From the NCBI GenBank assembly GCA_002842205.1, contig PHCI01000016.1, forward strand, positions 22,595 through 86,594: DNA of 64,000 nucleotides, read 5' to 3'. Shown here piece after piece: positions 28,877 to 37,225 of this stretch (position 1 is the stretch's first letter; each line of letters begins with the position of its first letter). The notes under the pieces are model-generated. The model ran no database searches and had not been told where the DNA came from. It worked only from the letters and a program-made list of their open reading frames with translations. Both the position numbers and the translations under genes were made by a program. This DNA is from Betaproteobacteria bacterium HGW-Betaproteobacteria-3. Lineage in GTDB: Bacteria > Pseudomonadota > Gammaproteobacteria > Burkholderiales > Burkholderiaceae_C.

Positions 28877-29511
28877 AGCAAAAGGAAGTGTTCTCCCAGT
28901 CTGAAGGCAACGCGTGGTTTTCGCGCAATGCGGCGGCGCAGGCCGCCCGTTCACTGCCGTATGACGACGAAGTGCTGATGCAGGTTCTTCGTCTTCCAGC
29001 GCCTGCGACGGGAGCCCGGTTGCTCGAGGTAGGCTTTGGGGATGGCAGCCGGTTGAACTGGCTCAAGGAAAACTCAACCTACGATTGTTCCGGCATTGAG
29101 CCCTCAACCGACGCGGTCGCCTCGGCGGGCCTGAGGGGACTGAATGTCGTACAGGGCACGGCCGACAGACTACCCTACGACGATCACCGTTTCGATCTCG
29201 TGATCTTCGGCTTCTGCCTTTATCTTTGCGACCGTGATGATCTCTTTCGCATCGCCAGCGAAGCCGACCGCGTGCTGAAGAACCCTGGTTGGCTGGTGAT
29301 CCGGGACTTTTACAGTACCACGCCCGAGAAGCGCGAGTACCACCACCGATCGGGCTTGTTCAGTCACAAAATGGACTATCGCACCCTGTTCACCTGGCAC
29401 CCTGGCTACACCTGCTATTTCCAGGAAGTCAGCCATCATTCTTCCCATGCCTTGACGGACGACCGGACCGAATGGGTCGCCACCTCGGTGCTGCGCAAAA
29501 ACCTGGACTAG
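28873..29511 (+). CDS. SAM-dependent methyltransferase
   Basis: A 212-residue class I methyltransferase of the Methyltransf_11 type: motif I LLEVGFGDGSRLNWL (about 43-57), the acidic loop GIEPS, and the DRLPYDDHRFDLVIFGFCLYL motif II/III region. The ATG overlaps the previous stop (ATGA), so it completes the plus-strand operon. Its stop overlaps the convergent GT-B gene by 4 bp. With the preceding enzyme it could make a doubly methylated residue. Confidence 0.85.
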   Translation: MKQKEVFSQSEGNAWFSRNAAAQAARSLPYDDEVLMQVLRLPAPATGARLLEVGFGDGSRLNWLKENSTYDCSGIEPSTDAVASAGLRGLNVVQGTADRLPYDDHRFDLVIFGFCLYLCDRDDLFRIASEADRVLKNPGWLVIRDFYSTTPEKREYHHRSGLFSHKMDYRTLFTWHPGYTCYFQEVSHHSSHALTDDRTEWVATSVLRKNLD

Positions 29512-30758
29512 ATGCGGGAGCCGCGCCCGGCAAGCGACAGGATTTCCGCGGCAATCACCGGCGCGGCAGGTTCCCGGCGAGCAAGCGCCGGGTCCACGCA
29601 GCCCTCGCGCAACGCGCGGTCGATCACCTGTGCAAGCAGCGCCACCTCGGGCGCGGCGTAGGCCACGCCGAGCTTTTCGTAGTTGAAATCGACGCGCAGG
29701 GCGTGGGGCGAATTCACCATGGCCACCACCGGCTTGCCAGCCACCGCGGCCTCGAGCCCCACCGTCGACATCTGAACCACGACGAGGTCAGCTGCAAGAA
29801 CCGCCTCGTGCACATGCTGCGCGCGGGTGCTGGTGAAAATGCGCGGGTGCTCCGGCCCCGGCGGGAACCAGTGCATCTCGTTGGGGTGGTAGCGGATGAT
29901 GAGCGCGCGGTCGTCCGCGGCATCCACCCAGCGCCTGAGCTCCGCCTCGACCTGAAGGGGATAGTCGGTTGCCTTGACAGGGTCGGGCCGGATGGTGGTG
30001 TAGTCGTCCAGGTGCCCCGCCCACATCACGACCGTTTTGTCGCGCCACCCCTGCCGCTCGCGAAACGCCTGGGCCGTACGCCGGCATTCAGGGTCCGCCA
30101 GACTGTCAAAGGCCGGGTTTCCGGTCACCATCAGGTTGCCGGGTGGCACGCCGCAGTCCTCCAGGGTCTGTCGGACCTGCTCGTTCACCACCGTGACCCG
30201 GTCAGCGTAGACGCTGCGCTTGCAGTAGGGGTCGAAAACACGAAGGTAGAAATCGGTCATCGACACCGTGGGAATGCCCGCTTCGACGGCTACCTGGAGT
30301 GCGGCCTCTTCGCTGCGCGGCGACACCGTGGCAACTACCACGTCCGGTTTGAAATGCCCCAGGACCCGCCGGAAAAAGTGCAAGGGAAGGTAGGCAAACC
30401 GTTCGTGGCTCGCATGCAGTTTTTTCGCCGCCTCGAGTCCATGCTGCTGCACGAGGTCCCAGAAATTTACACCAACATAAGCCCGAGTTTCTTCGTCGCT
30501 CACATCCGGGTGCCGCTGCTGGGGCGCGAGTCTTGCCCCCCATTCGTCAACGAATGCCGGATCAGCCAGATGCTTCAGGTCGGTGAATTGCCAGGGTTTC
30601 TCGCCCGCGTTCCGGGCGGCGACGTAGGCCGTGGTCAGCGCCATCAGGTCAAGGACGATGTCTGGGCGGCGTTGCCGCAAGGCCTTCATCACCGGCAACA
30701 TCATGGGAACATGCCCGCCGCCATAGGCAACCAGCAGGACGCGGACTGGCTGGTTCAT
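29508..30758 (-). CDS. GT-B-fold protein, glycosyltransferase or UDP-sugar 2-epimerase-like
   Basis: A 416-residue protein from ATG 30758. The N terminus VRVLLVAYGGGHVPMMLPVMKAL and the C-terminal VVVQMSTVGLEAAVAGKPVVAM loop are the usual nucleotide-sugar or CDP-glycerol binding elements of the GT-B superfamily, which includes glycosyltransferases and hydrolysing UDP-GlcNAc 2-epimerases. It lacks enough specific motifs for me to choose. An epimerase would supply the sugar that NeuB-type pathways need; a transferase would add the finished sugar. Its start overlaps asnB by 4 bp. Confidence 0.75.
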   Translation of the reverse strand: MNQPVRVLLVAYGGGHVPMMLPVMKALRQRRPDIVLDLMALTTAYVAARNAGEKPWQFTDLKHLADPAFVDEWGARLAPQQRHPDVSDEETRAYVGVNFWDLVQQHGLEAAKKLHASHERFAYLPLHFFRRVLGHFKPDVVVATVSPRSEEAALQVAVEAGIPTVSMTDFYLRVFDPYCKRSVYADRVTVVNEQVRQTLEDCGVPPGNLMVTGNPAFDSLADPECRRTAQAFRERQGWRDKTVVMWAGHLDDYTTIRPDPVKATDYPLQVEAELRRWVDAADDRALIIRYHPNEMHWFPPGPEHPRIFTSTRAQHVHEAVLAADLVVVQMSTVGLEAAVAGKPVVAMVNSPHALRVDFNYEKLGVAYAAPEVALLAQVIDRALREGCVDPALARREPAAPVIAAEILSLAGRGSRI

Positions 30759-32560
30759 GCTTCGATTCCGACAACAGCTTCCCCCCACACCCCCAACGCC
30801 ACCAGCGCCCGCAATTCCCGCGTGAAGTTGGCGCTGCCCTCGCGGTGCTGCGCCAGCATGGCGTCGATCACCGGGCGCTCAAAAATTTGCGCCAGCAGCT
30901 CGCTGCCATGCAGCGTGTCACGCAGCCAGCCGTGACTTTCGCCTTTGAACCACTCACCGATGGGCACGGTAAACATTTGCTTCTTTCGATAGGCCAGATC
31001 TTCGCCGATCAGCGGCACGGCCGCTCGCTTGAACCAGTGCTTCTTGTCGCCCCCCGGTCCGAGCTTGGTGCTGCCGCGCGAGCGGAAGGCCAGTTCCATC
31101 ATGCGCCAGTCCAGAAATGGCGTGCGCGCTTCGATGCTCACAGCCATGCCCATGCGGTCGGGCTTCACGAGGTTGTTGCCGCTGAGCAGCAGTTGCATGT
31201 CCAGGTACAGCGCCTGGTTGACCCGGTCGAGGTGCCGGGCTTCGTCAAACCACGGTTTGGCTGCTGCGGTGAAACTGTCGACGCCTTTCAGCCGTTGGCG
31301 CCATTCGGGCCGGTACAGCGCCAGCTTGGCTTCGGGGCTGAACAGCGAGATGCTGTCGAAGTACGCGCGCTCGAAGCCTGCTTGGGGCAGCGATGATGCG
31401 TCAGGCCGCGCAAAAAACGCCGCGTACTTGTCATACCCCGCAAACAGCTCGTCGCCGCCGTCGCCCGTCAAAACCACCTTGACGTGTTTCGCAGCCAGTT
31501 CGCTCACGCGCAGCGTGGGCATGAACGACGCGTCGCCGTGCGGCTGGTCCAGGTGGTGCAGCACCTGGGGCCAGCGTGCCAGCATGTTGAGTTCGGCCAC
31601 TTCGCTGGTGTGCTCGCAGCCAAAGCGCTGCGCCGCCTGCAGCGCAAACGCCGATTCGTCGTAGCGCGGATCGGCAAAGCCGATGCAGAAGGTTCTGACG
31701 GGTGGCTCCACATGCCGCGCCATCAGACCCACGATGGTGCTCGAATCGACGCCACCCGAAAGGAAGGCCCCGAACGGCACGTCGGCACGCAGGCGGATAC
31801 GGGTGGCGTCGTCCAGCGTGGCCATGAATTCCTCGGCCCAGGCTTCATAGGTGAAGTCTTGCTCGCGCTGGTCGGCCAGGCGCCACCAGCGTTGCGTCTG
31901 CACCCCGGCACGGCGCGTGAATTTCATCCAGGTGCCGGGCATGACGTGCTTCACACCCTGGTGCACTGTCCACGGCGCGGGAATGTAGTTGAAGCTCAGG
32001 TAATGATGAATTGCTTCAATATCAATAGCAAACTGTGACCTATTGGCGGGGGGTAAAGCCTTAATTGCCTTGATTTCCGAGCCAAACGCCACGGTATCGC
32101 CGTCGTCGGCGATGTACAGGGGTTTGACGCCGATGCGGTCGCGCACGAGGTACATGGCGTCTTCGCGTGCATCGTCAATGGCAATGGCGAACATGCCGTT
32201 GAGTTTGCGCACGAAGCCGATGCCTTCGCGTTCGTACAGGCGCAGGATCACCTCGGTGTCCGACGCGGTCTTGAGCTGCACACCCTGCTGCCGCAACTCG
32301 GCCGCGAGTTCGATGTAGTTGAAGATCTCGCCGTTTTGCACCACCGCGACCTGCCCGTCGTCGCTCACAAATGGCTGGTGGCCTCCGCCCAGGTCGATGA
32401 TCGACAGCCGCCGGTTGCCAAGAGCCACGCCGCGCTGTGGCTGGTGCCAGATGCCTTCGTCATCCGGGCCGCGGTGCACCAGCGTCTGCGCCATAGCGTG
32501 CAGCGCCTGCGGCGGCAGCGGCTGGCGGGCGCGGCTCCAGTAACCGAAGATGCCGCACAT
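30755..32560 (-). CDS. asnB: Glutamine-dependent asparagine synthase-type amidotransferase
   Basis: A 601-residue class II amidotransferase. The N-terminal nucleophile Cys2 (MCGIFGYWS), RRLSIIDL and NGEIFNY form the glutaminase domain. The ATP-pyrophosphatase loop LSGGVDSS (about 274-281) and GDGGDELFAGYDKY form the synthetase domain. In glycan loci such proteins amidate sugar carboxylates such as uronic or nonulosonic acids, likely here (inference); ordinary asparagine synthesis is possible. Residues 164-184 (IKALPPANRSQFAIDIEAI) derive from AT-rich repeat copy 5 and replace a normal linker. Upstream is the PGT gene, 21 bp away. Confidence 0.92.
   Translation of the reverse strand: MCGIFGYWSRARQPLPPQALHAMAQTLVHRGPDDEGIWHQPQRGVALGNRRLSIIDLGGGHQPFVSDDGQVAVVQNGEIFNYIELAAELRQQGVQLKTASDTEVILRLYEREGIGFVRKLNGMFAIAIDDAREDAMYLVRDRIGVKPLYIADDGDTVAFGSEIKAIKALPPANRSQFAIDIEAIHHYLSFNYIPAPWTVHQGVKHVMPGTWMKFTRRAGVQTQRWWRLADQREQDFTYEAWAEEFMATLDDATRIRLRADVPFGAFLSGGVDSSTIVGLMARHVEPPVRTFCIGFADPRYDESAFALQAAQRFGCEHTSEVAELNMLARWPQVLHHLDQPHGDASFMPTLRVSELAAKHVKVVLTGDGGDELFAGYDKYAAFFARPDASSLPQAGFERAYFDSISLFSPEAKLALYRPEWRQRLKGVDSFTAAAKPWFDEARHLDRVNQALYLDMQLLLSGNNLVKPDRMGMAVSIEARTPFLDWRMMELAFRSRGSTKLGPGGDKKHWFKRAAVPLIGEDLAYRKKQMFTVPIGEWFKGESHGWLRDTLHGSELLAQIFERPVIDAMLAQHREGSANFTRELRALVALGVWGEAVVGIEA
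32009..32068 (+). repeat. AT-rich TAGC element, copy 5 (in frame inside asnB)
   Basis: Reads GAATTGCTTCAATATCAATA, then GCAAACTGTGACCTATTGGC, then GGGGGGTAAAGCCTTAATT. It is antisense to asnB and encodes a 20-residue loop between the glutaminase and synthetase domains without breaking the frame. Confidence 0.85.
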
Positions 32561-32581
32561 GTCAAAAACCGCCCTGTTGCA

Positions 32582-33136
32582 TCAGTTCGACCCTTTGCCC
32601 GACAGCCGCCCGAGCGTCCACCACATGATCTTCAGGTCGAGCCAGACCGACGCCTCGCGGCTGTAGCGCAGGTCCATCTCCAGCCGCTGGGCCTCGCTGC
32701 CTTCAGAGCGCAGCAGCGCCTGCGCCAGCCCCGTGATGCCGGGGCGCACGCTGCAGCGCTGCGCCCAGTCGGCGTCGGTGTACAGGCCGCGCTGGGCCGG
32801 CACATCGGGCCGCGGCCCAACCAGGCTCATATCGCCCGCCAGCACATTGAGGAGCTGGGGCAGTTCGTCGATGCTGGTGCGGCGGATGACGCGGCCGACG
32901 CGGGTGATGCGCGGGTCGTGATCGGCCGTGAAATAGGGGCCGATGGCAGCGGCGTTTTTCACCATGCTGCGAAATTTGAACATGCCAAATTCACGCCCGT
33001 GCAGGCCCAGCCGCGTCTGGCGAAACAGCACGGGGAAACCGCTCTCAAATGCGATACAGGCTGCCGCGCCCAGCAGCAGCGGGCTGAGCAGCAGCAGCAG
33101 CAGCGCCGAGGCGCCCACGTCCAGCCCCCGCTTCAT
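32582..33136 (-). CDS. Phosphoglycosyl transferase (PglC/WecP-type initiating sugar transferase)
   Basis: A 184-residue monotopic transferase that moves a sugar-1-phosphate from a UDP-sugar to undecaprenyl phosphate, starting glycan assembly on the lipid carrier. It has one hydrophobic N-terminal hairpin (about 8-30), [47 protein letters not shown] with the catalytic Asp-Glu pair, and the C-terminal RPGITGLAQ. It lacks the extra N-terminal helices of WbaP types, so it is the small class. The ATG overlaps the aldolase stop (ATGA). Confidence 0.92.
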   Translation of the reverse strand: MKRGLDVGASALLLLLLSPLLLGAAACIAFESGFPVLFRQTRLGLHGREFGMFKFRSMVKNAAAIGPYFTADHDPRITRVGRVIRRTSIDELPQLLNVLAGDMSLVGPRPDVPAQRGLYTDADWAQRCSVRPGITGLAQALLRSEGSEAQRLEMDLRYSREASVWLDLKIMWWTLGRLSGKGSN

Positions 33137-33951
33137 GCCCGCGCCCCGGCCGCTGCGGGCATGGCGGCGGCAATGGATGCGATGGTGTCGATCACGCGCA
33201 GGCGGTCGGCCTCCACCCGCGCCGCACTGCGCTGCGCCAGCAGGTGTTCGGCCTTGCGCAGTGCCGCCACCTCGTCGGCCAATGAGATGGACCCCTCGCT
33301 GCGATGGAAGGTGCGCGACAAGATGACCGCGCCCGACCCCAGCCGCAGATGTTCGCCCAGCACGTCGCGACCGGGCAGCAGGCCTTCATCGAGCCGCGCA
33401 ATGCCGCCAAACCCGAAGCGCAGCCCGTGCTGGCGAGCCACGGCCGCCACGCGGTCCACCGCCCCCTGGGCCAGCGGCTCAAACATGAAGCGACAGCCGA
33501 GCGACAGGTGCAGGTCGTTCAGCCCGACAAAGATTTCGTCCAGCCCCGGCGTGTCGGCCCAGGCTTCGAGCGTATCGAGGGCCTGCGCGGTTTCCAGCAG
33601 CACCGTGACCGGTGCACGCCCGGCCACGATGGCCGCAAACCCGCGCACCTCGGCAGCGGTGTGGAACATGGGCAGCATGAGCCGGTTTGCCCCTTGCGCC
33701 AGGACCGCATCAACTTCGTTTTTTGTAGCATTGTTGACAGGATTGACGCGGGCCATTAGCACAGAATTCTTCAAAACTGCCTTGATGTGCCCCACATCTT
33801 CCAGCTGGTGCGTGCTGATGAAGGTGTTGCGCCCGGCCTGCCGCTCGGCCTTGCCCAGGCGCTCCAGATCGACCATCAGGCGCATGCCGGGCAAGGCGTC
33901 GCACTGGCGCGCCAGCGCCGGGTCGTTGGTGATCTGGATCAGGTCCATCAT
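33133..33951 (-). CDS. HpcH/HpaI-family aldolase/lyase
   Basis: A 272-residue TIM-barrel protein. It shows the family's ARVNP strand (about 67-71), LPMFHTAAEV, the Glu of LLETAQALDTL and the Asp of IFVGLNDLHLSLG, which together hold the divalent metal. HpcH/HpaI enzymes cleave or form 2-keto acids with pyruvate-type substrates. In this locus it could make or recycle a keto-sugar acid (inference). The 5-bp-scale spacing and overlap with the PGT gene suggest a role in glycan synthesis, but a stray metabolic enzyme cannot be excluded. Confidence 0.8.
   Translation of the reverse strand: MMDLIQITNDPALARQCDALPGMRLMVDLERLGKAERQAGRNTFISTHQLEDVGHIKAVLKNSVLMARVNPVNNATKNEVDAVLAQGANRLMLPMFHTAAEVRGFAAIVAGRAPVTVLLETAQALDTLEAWADTPGLDEIFVGLNDLHLSLGCRFMFEPLAQGAVDRVAAVARQHGLRFGFGGIARLDEGLLPGRDVLGEHLRLGSGAVILSRTFHRSEGSISLADEVAALRKAEHLLAQRSAARVEADRLRVIDTIASIAAAMPAAAGARA
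33718..33772 (+). repeat. Possible AT-rich TAGC element, copy 6 (inside the aldolase gene)
   Basis: TTTTTTGTAGCATTGTTGAC, then AGGATTGACGCGGGCCATTA, then GCACAGAATTCTT aligns with copies 4 and 8, but part of it encodes the conserved ARVNP strand. Chance resemblance is possible, so this is the weakest copy. Confidence 0.4.
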
Positions 33952-33966
33952 GGGCGTTGGCGCCGA

Positions 33967-35442
33967 TTATCGCCGCAGTGCCGCGCGCAGATCGGGCCCG
34001 GTGATCCAGCCCACCGCTACCACGGCGATAGCAGCCATGCCCGCCGCCAAAAGCCCGGCAACCGTGCCAAAACTCTGGAGCGGGAAGCCGTCCACGCGCA
34101 TCAGGCCGGCCAGCACCAGCAGCGCCGCCAGCGGTGCCAGCCCGCTGCGCCACGGCAGCCAGCGGGGCACCTCGCGCCCGAGCGCCACCAAACTGACCAC
34201 GGCCACACCGCCCAGCGCCAGGTTCAGCCCGGCCATCAACTGCGCGCCGTCGCGCCCACCCAGCGCCAGCAACGCCGCCAGCGCTGCGGCATAGGCCAGC
34301 ACCACCGCACGCATGCGCCCCTGCACCGCCAGCACGGTGAGCGCCACCGCAATCAGCGCCTGCGGCAACAGTCCCCAGGCCGCCACCCGGCCCCAGGCCG
34401 ACACCAGCGCCAGCCCATCCGGCCCCATGCGGCCCCAGCCGAACAGCAGCCGCGCCACCGCTGGCGCGCCCACCAGCAGGCCTGCCGCAGCCGCGCAGGC
34501 CAGCGTCCAGGCCAGGGCGAACGCGCGGCGCACCGCATCGGCCGGGGCGCTTTCACCCGCAAACGCACGCGTGACGACCGGAAAGGCCAGCGTGGCCACC
34601 AGCTGGATGGCCAGCACCAGCGGCAGCTCCACCAGCTTCCAGGCGTAATTGAAAATGGCCAGCGCTCCCTCGCCCGACTGCGAAGCCATGGAGCGTGCAG
34701 CAAACGGCAGCGCCAGCGGCAGCCCCGCCGACAGTGCCGCCCACCACCACAGACTGGCGTGCGGGAAGCGGTCGGTCGCCGTATCGCCACCGGTTGGCGA
34801 AGCCCCTGCTTTCACGCCATCCGCATGCCACGTCAGCCGCCAGTGCAGCCAGGCCAGCCGCAGCCCGAACGCCACCAGCAATCCCAAGCCCAATCGGGTC
34901 ATAGCCCACGCCGAATAATGATAGTTAGCTACTATTAATATAGTGATCACGAGCGTGCCATTGACCACCAGATTGGCCCCATACAGGCCGGTAAAGTCCC
35001 GCTCATGTTGCAAGCGGGTGGCCCAGAGCGCGGCCAGCAGCGCCATCGGCACGGCCAGTGCGCTCCAGCCCAGGGCGTCGGCGGCGCCGCTCTGCAGCAC
35101 CTGTGGCAGCCCCGGGGCCAGCGCCGCCAGCACCGGCGCGCGTGCCAGCCACAGGGCCACGGCCAGCGCCACCCCGGTGAGCAGCAAGGCCCTCGCCACG
35201 CGGCGCTGCGTCGTGGCCTGCTGCACCGGTGACTCATGCGCCCAATGCGGCAGCAGCACATAGGCCAGTGCGCCACTGGCCAGCATGCCGGCCAGCCAGT
35301 CGGGCAGCGTGAGCATGAGCACCGCCGCGTCGGCCAGGCCCGACGCGCCAAAAGCGGCCGCCTGGGCCGACTCGCGCGCGAGCCCAAGCAAGCGGCTGAG
35401 CAGCAGCAACGCAAGCGACACCGCACCGGCTTTGAGGAACAT
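33967..35442 (-). CDS. MurJ/MviN (MVF)-family lipid-linked saccharide flippase
   Basis: A 491-residue protein with about 12-14 hydrophobic helices. The N terminus (LLLLSRLLGLARESAQAAAFGASGLADA) and the following PDWLAGMLASGALAYVLLP segment match the MurJ pattern of a conserved Arg in helix 1 and a gate helix. MurJ flips lipid II, but this gene sits in a glycan locus, is shorter and is diverged at the usual ARxxG/RD residues. It may instead flip the lipid-linked sugar made here. ATG 35442 gives the normal first helix. Residues 164-184 overlap repeat copy 7. Whether it is the sole murJ of the genome cannot be told. Confidence 0.85.
   Translation of the reverse strand: MFLKAGAVSLALLLLSRLLGLARESAQAAAFGASGLADAAVLMLTLPDWLAGMLASGALAYVLLPHWAHESPVQQATTQRRVARALLLTGVALAVALWLARAPVLAALAPGLPQVLQSGAADALGWSALAVPMALLAALWATRLQHERDFTGLYGANLVVNGTLVITILIVANYHYSAWAMTRLGLGLLVAFGLRLAWLHWRLTWHADGVKAGASPTGGDTATDRFPHASLWWWAALSAGLPLALPFAARSMASQSGEGALAIFNYAWKLVELPLVLAIQLVATLAFPVVTRAFAGESAPADAVRRAFALAWTLACAAAAGLLVGAPAVARLLFGWGRMGPDGLALVSAWGRVAAWGLLPQALIAVALTVLAVQGRMRAVVLAYAAALAALLALGGRDGAQLMAGLNLALGGVAVVSLVALGREVPRWLPWRSGLAPLAALLVLAGLMRVDGFPLQSFGTVAGLLAAGMAAIAVVAVGWITGPDLRAALRR
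34891..34950 (-). repeat. AT-rich TAGC element, copy 7 (in frame inside the flippase gene)
   Basis: On the minus strand: ACTATATTAATAGTAGCTAA, then CTATCATTATTCGGCGTGGG, then CTATGACCCGATTG. The core is diverged but the spacing of TAGC, the G-rich part and the tail is kept. It encodes a loop and helix start (VANYHYSAWAMTR). Confidence 0.65.
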
Positions 35443-35537
35443 GGCCGCAATTATCACGGGCGCGTCGGGGCAGCCCGCCGCAGAAAACCTAAAATCCAGG
35501 GTTTTGGCCCGAAAGTTCCGCCTGCCGGCGGCATCCC

Positions 35538-37085
35538 ATGTCTGAACACCCACCCGCCCCACAAGACGAAAACCAGCTGGTCGCCGAACGACGCGACAAG
35601 CTCAAGGCCCTGCGCCAACGCCAGGCCGACGGCCAGGGCGTGGCCTTCCCCAACGACTTCAAGCCCGCCGACCGCGCCGCGCCGCTGCTGGCCACCCACG
35701 GCGACAAGGCGCCCGAGGTGCTGGCGGCCGAAGGCACGCCGGCCTCGGTGGCCGGGCGCATGATGCTCAAGCGGGTGATGGGCAAGGCCAGTTTCGCCAC
35801 CCTGCAAGACAGCACGGGACGCATCCAGATTTACGTGACGCGCGACGACGTGGGCGAAGACCTGTACGCCCAGTTCAAGCACTGGGACCTGGGCGACATC
35901 GTGGCCGCCGAGGGCAAGGTGTTCAAGACGCGCACCGGTGAGCTGTCGATCCACGCCAGCCACGTGCGCCTGCTCACCAAGAGCCTGCGCCCCATGCCCG
36001 ACAAGTTCCACGGCGTGGCCGACCAGGAGGTCAAGTACCGCCAGCGTTATGTCGACCTCATGACCGACGAGTCGGCGCGCCAGCGCTTCATCGCGCGCAG
36101 CAAGGCCGTCAGCGGCATCCGCGAGTTCATGGTGCAGCATGATTTTCTGGAGGTGGAAACCCCCATGCTCCACCCGATTCCCGGCGGCGCCAACGCCAAG
36201 CCGTTCACCACGCACCACAACGCGCTCGACCAGCAGATGTTCCTGCGCATCGCGCCCGAGCTGTACTTGAAGCGCCTGATCGTCGGGGGCTTCGAGCGGG
36301 TGTTCGAGATCAACCGCAACTTCCGCAACGAAGGCATCTCGGTGCGCCACAACCCCGAGTTCACGATGATGGAGTTCTACGCGGCCTACTGGAACTACCG
36401 CGACCTGATGGACTTCACCGAAGCCCTGATCCGCGACGCGGCGCAAAAGGCCGTGGGCACGCTGCACTTAAGCTACGGCAGCAAGCCGGTCGACCTGGCC
36501 GCGCCGTTTGAGCGCCTCACCATCCGCGAAGCCATCATCCGGCACACCGAAGGCGGCGGCGCCACCGAGCTGGGCGACGGCCTGCGCGTGGACGACGCGC
36601 TGTGGCTGACCAACGCCCTCAAAAAGCTCGGTCTGACCGAAGAGAAAAACAAACTCTCCGCCCGTTCACTGGCCAGCCTGCAGGTGCTGTACTTTGAGGA
36701 AACCGTGGAAGAAAAGCTCTGGCAGCCGACCTTCATCATGGAACACCCGACCGAAATCTCGCCGCTGGCGCGCGCCAACGACGAGCAGCCCGAAGTGACC
36801 GAGCGCTTTGAGCTCTACATCACCGGGCGTGAATTCGGCAACGGTTTTTCGGAGCTGAACGACGCCGAGGACCAGGCCGCGCGCTTTCATGCCCAGGTGG
36901 CGGCCAAGGACAGCGGCGACGACGAGGCCATGTTCTTCGACCATGACTTTGTGCGCGCCCTCGAATACGGCATGCCCCCCACCGGCGGCTGTGGCATCGG
37001 CATCGACCGGCTGATGATGCTGCTGACCGACAGCCCCAGCATCCGCGACGTGATCCTGTTCCCCGCCCTGCGCCACCAAGGCTGA
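35538..37085 (+). CDS. lysS: Lysyl-tRNA synthetase (class II)
   Basis: Charges tRNA-Lys. The 515-residue protein has an OB-fold anticodon domain (about 70-180), motif 2 ([20 protein letters not shown]), and motif 3 ([14 protein letters not shown]) near the C terminus. The start is the ATG at 35538, 95 bp from the divergent flippase start. A long inverted repeat begins 36 bp after its stop. Confidence 0.98.
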   Translation: MSEHPPAPQDENQLVAERRDKLKALRQRQADGQGVAFPNDFKPADRAAPLLATHGDKAPEVLAAEGTPASVAGRMMLKRVMGKASFATLQDSTGRIQIYVTRDDVGEDLYAQFKHWDLGDIVAAEGKVFKTRTGELSIHASHVRLLTKSLRPMPDKFHGVADQEVKYRQRYVDLMTDESARQRFIARSKAVSGIREFMVQHDFLEVETPMLHPIPGGANAKPFTTHHNALDQQMFLRIAPELYLKRLIVGGFERVFEINRNFRNEGISVRHNPEFTMMEFYAAYWNYRDLMDFTEALIRDAAQKAVGTLHLSYGSKPVDLAAPFERLTIREAIIRHTEGGGATELGDGLRVDDALWLTNALKKLGLTEEKNKLSARSLASLQVLYFEETVEEKLWQPTFIMEHPTEISPLARANDEQPEVTERFELYITGREFGNGFSELNDAEDQAARFHAQVAAKDSGDDEAMFFDHDFVRALEYGMPPTGGCGIGIDRLMMLLTDSPSIRDVILFPALRHQG

Positions 37086-37121
37086 GCGAACCAGGTGCGG
37101 GCCGGGCCCCGTCCGACGCTC

Positions 37122-37225
37122 ATACGGTTTTGCATTCAAGCGTAGAACAAGGCGGGAGCCGCAGACAGTGCTGTAGCACGGCAAGGCGAACCAACGCCGT
37201 TATACGTTTGAAGGCGAAACCGTAT
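37122..37225. repeat. Long inverted repeat between lysS and nagZ
   Basis: Arms of 23 nt at 37122-37144 and 37203-37225 match at 20 positions (atacggttttgc... against ...gcgaaaccgtat). Further pairing is possible inside: cgcc/ggcg next to the arms and a gtgct-gt-agcac hairpin near 37169-37180. The right arm touches the nagZ stop codon. It could act as a bidirectional terminator or be a REP/MITE-like dispersed element. Confidence 0.8.

Noticed and set aside
29289..30935. 548-codon plus-strand frame over the GT-B gene
   Set aside because: Shadow of the minus-strand gene; His/Arg-rich with no domain.
32336..34294. 652-codon plus-strand frame across asnB, PGT and aldolase
   Set aside because: Spans three well-supported minus-strand genes; composition is nonsense.
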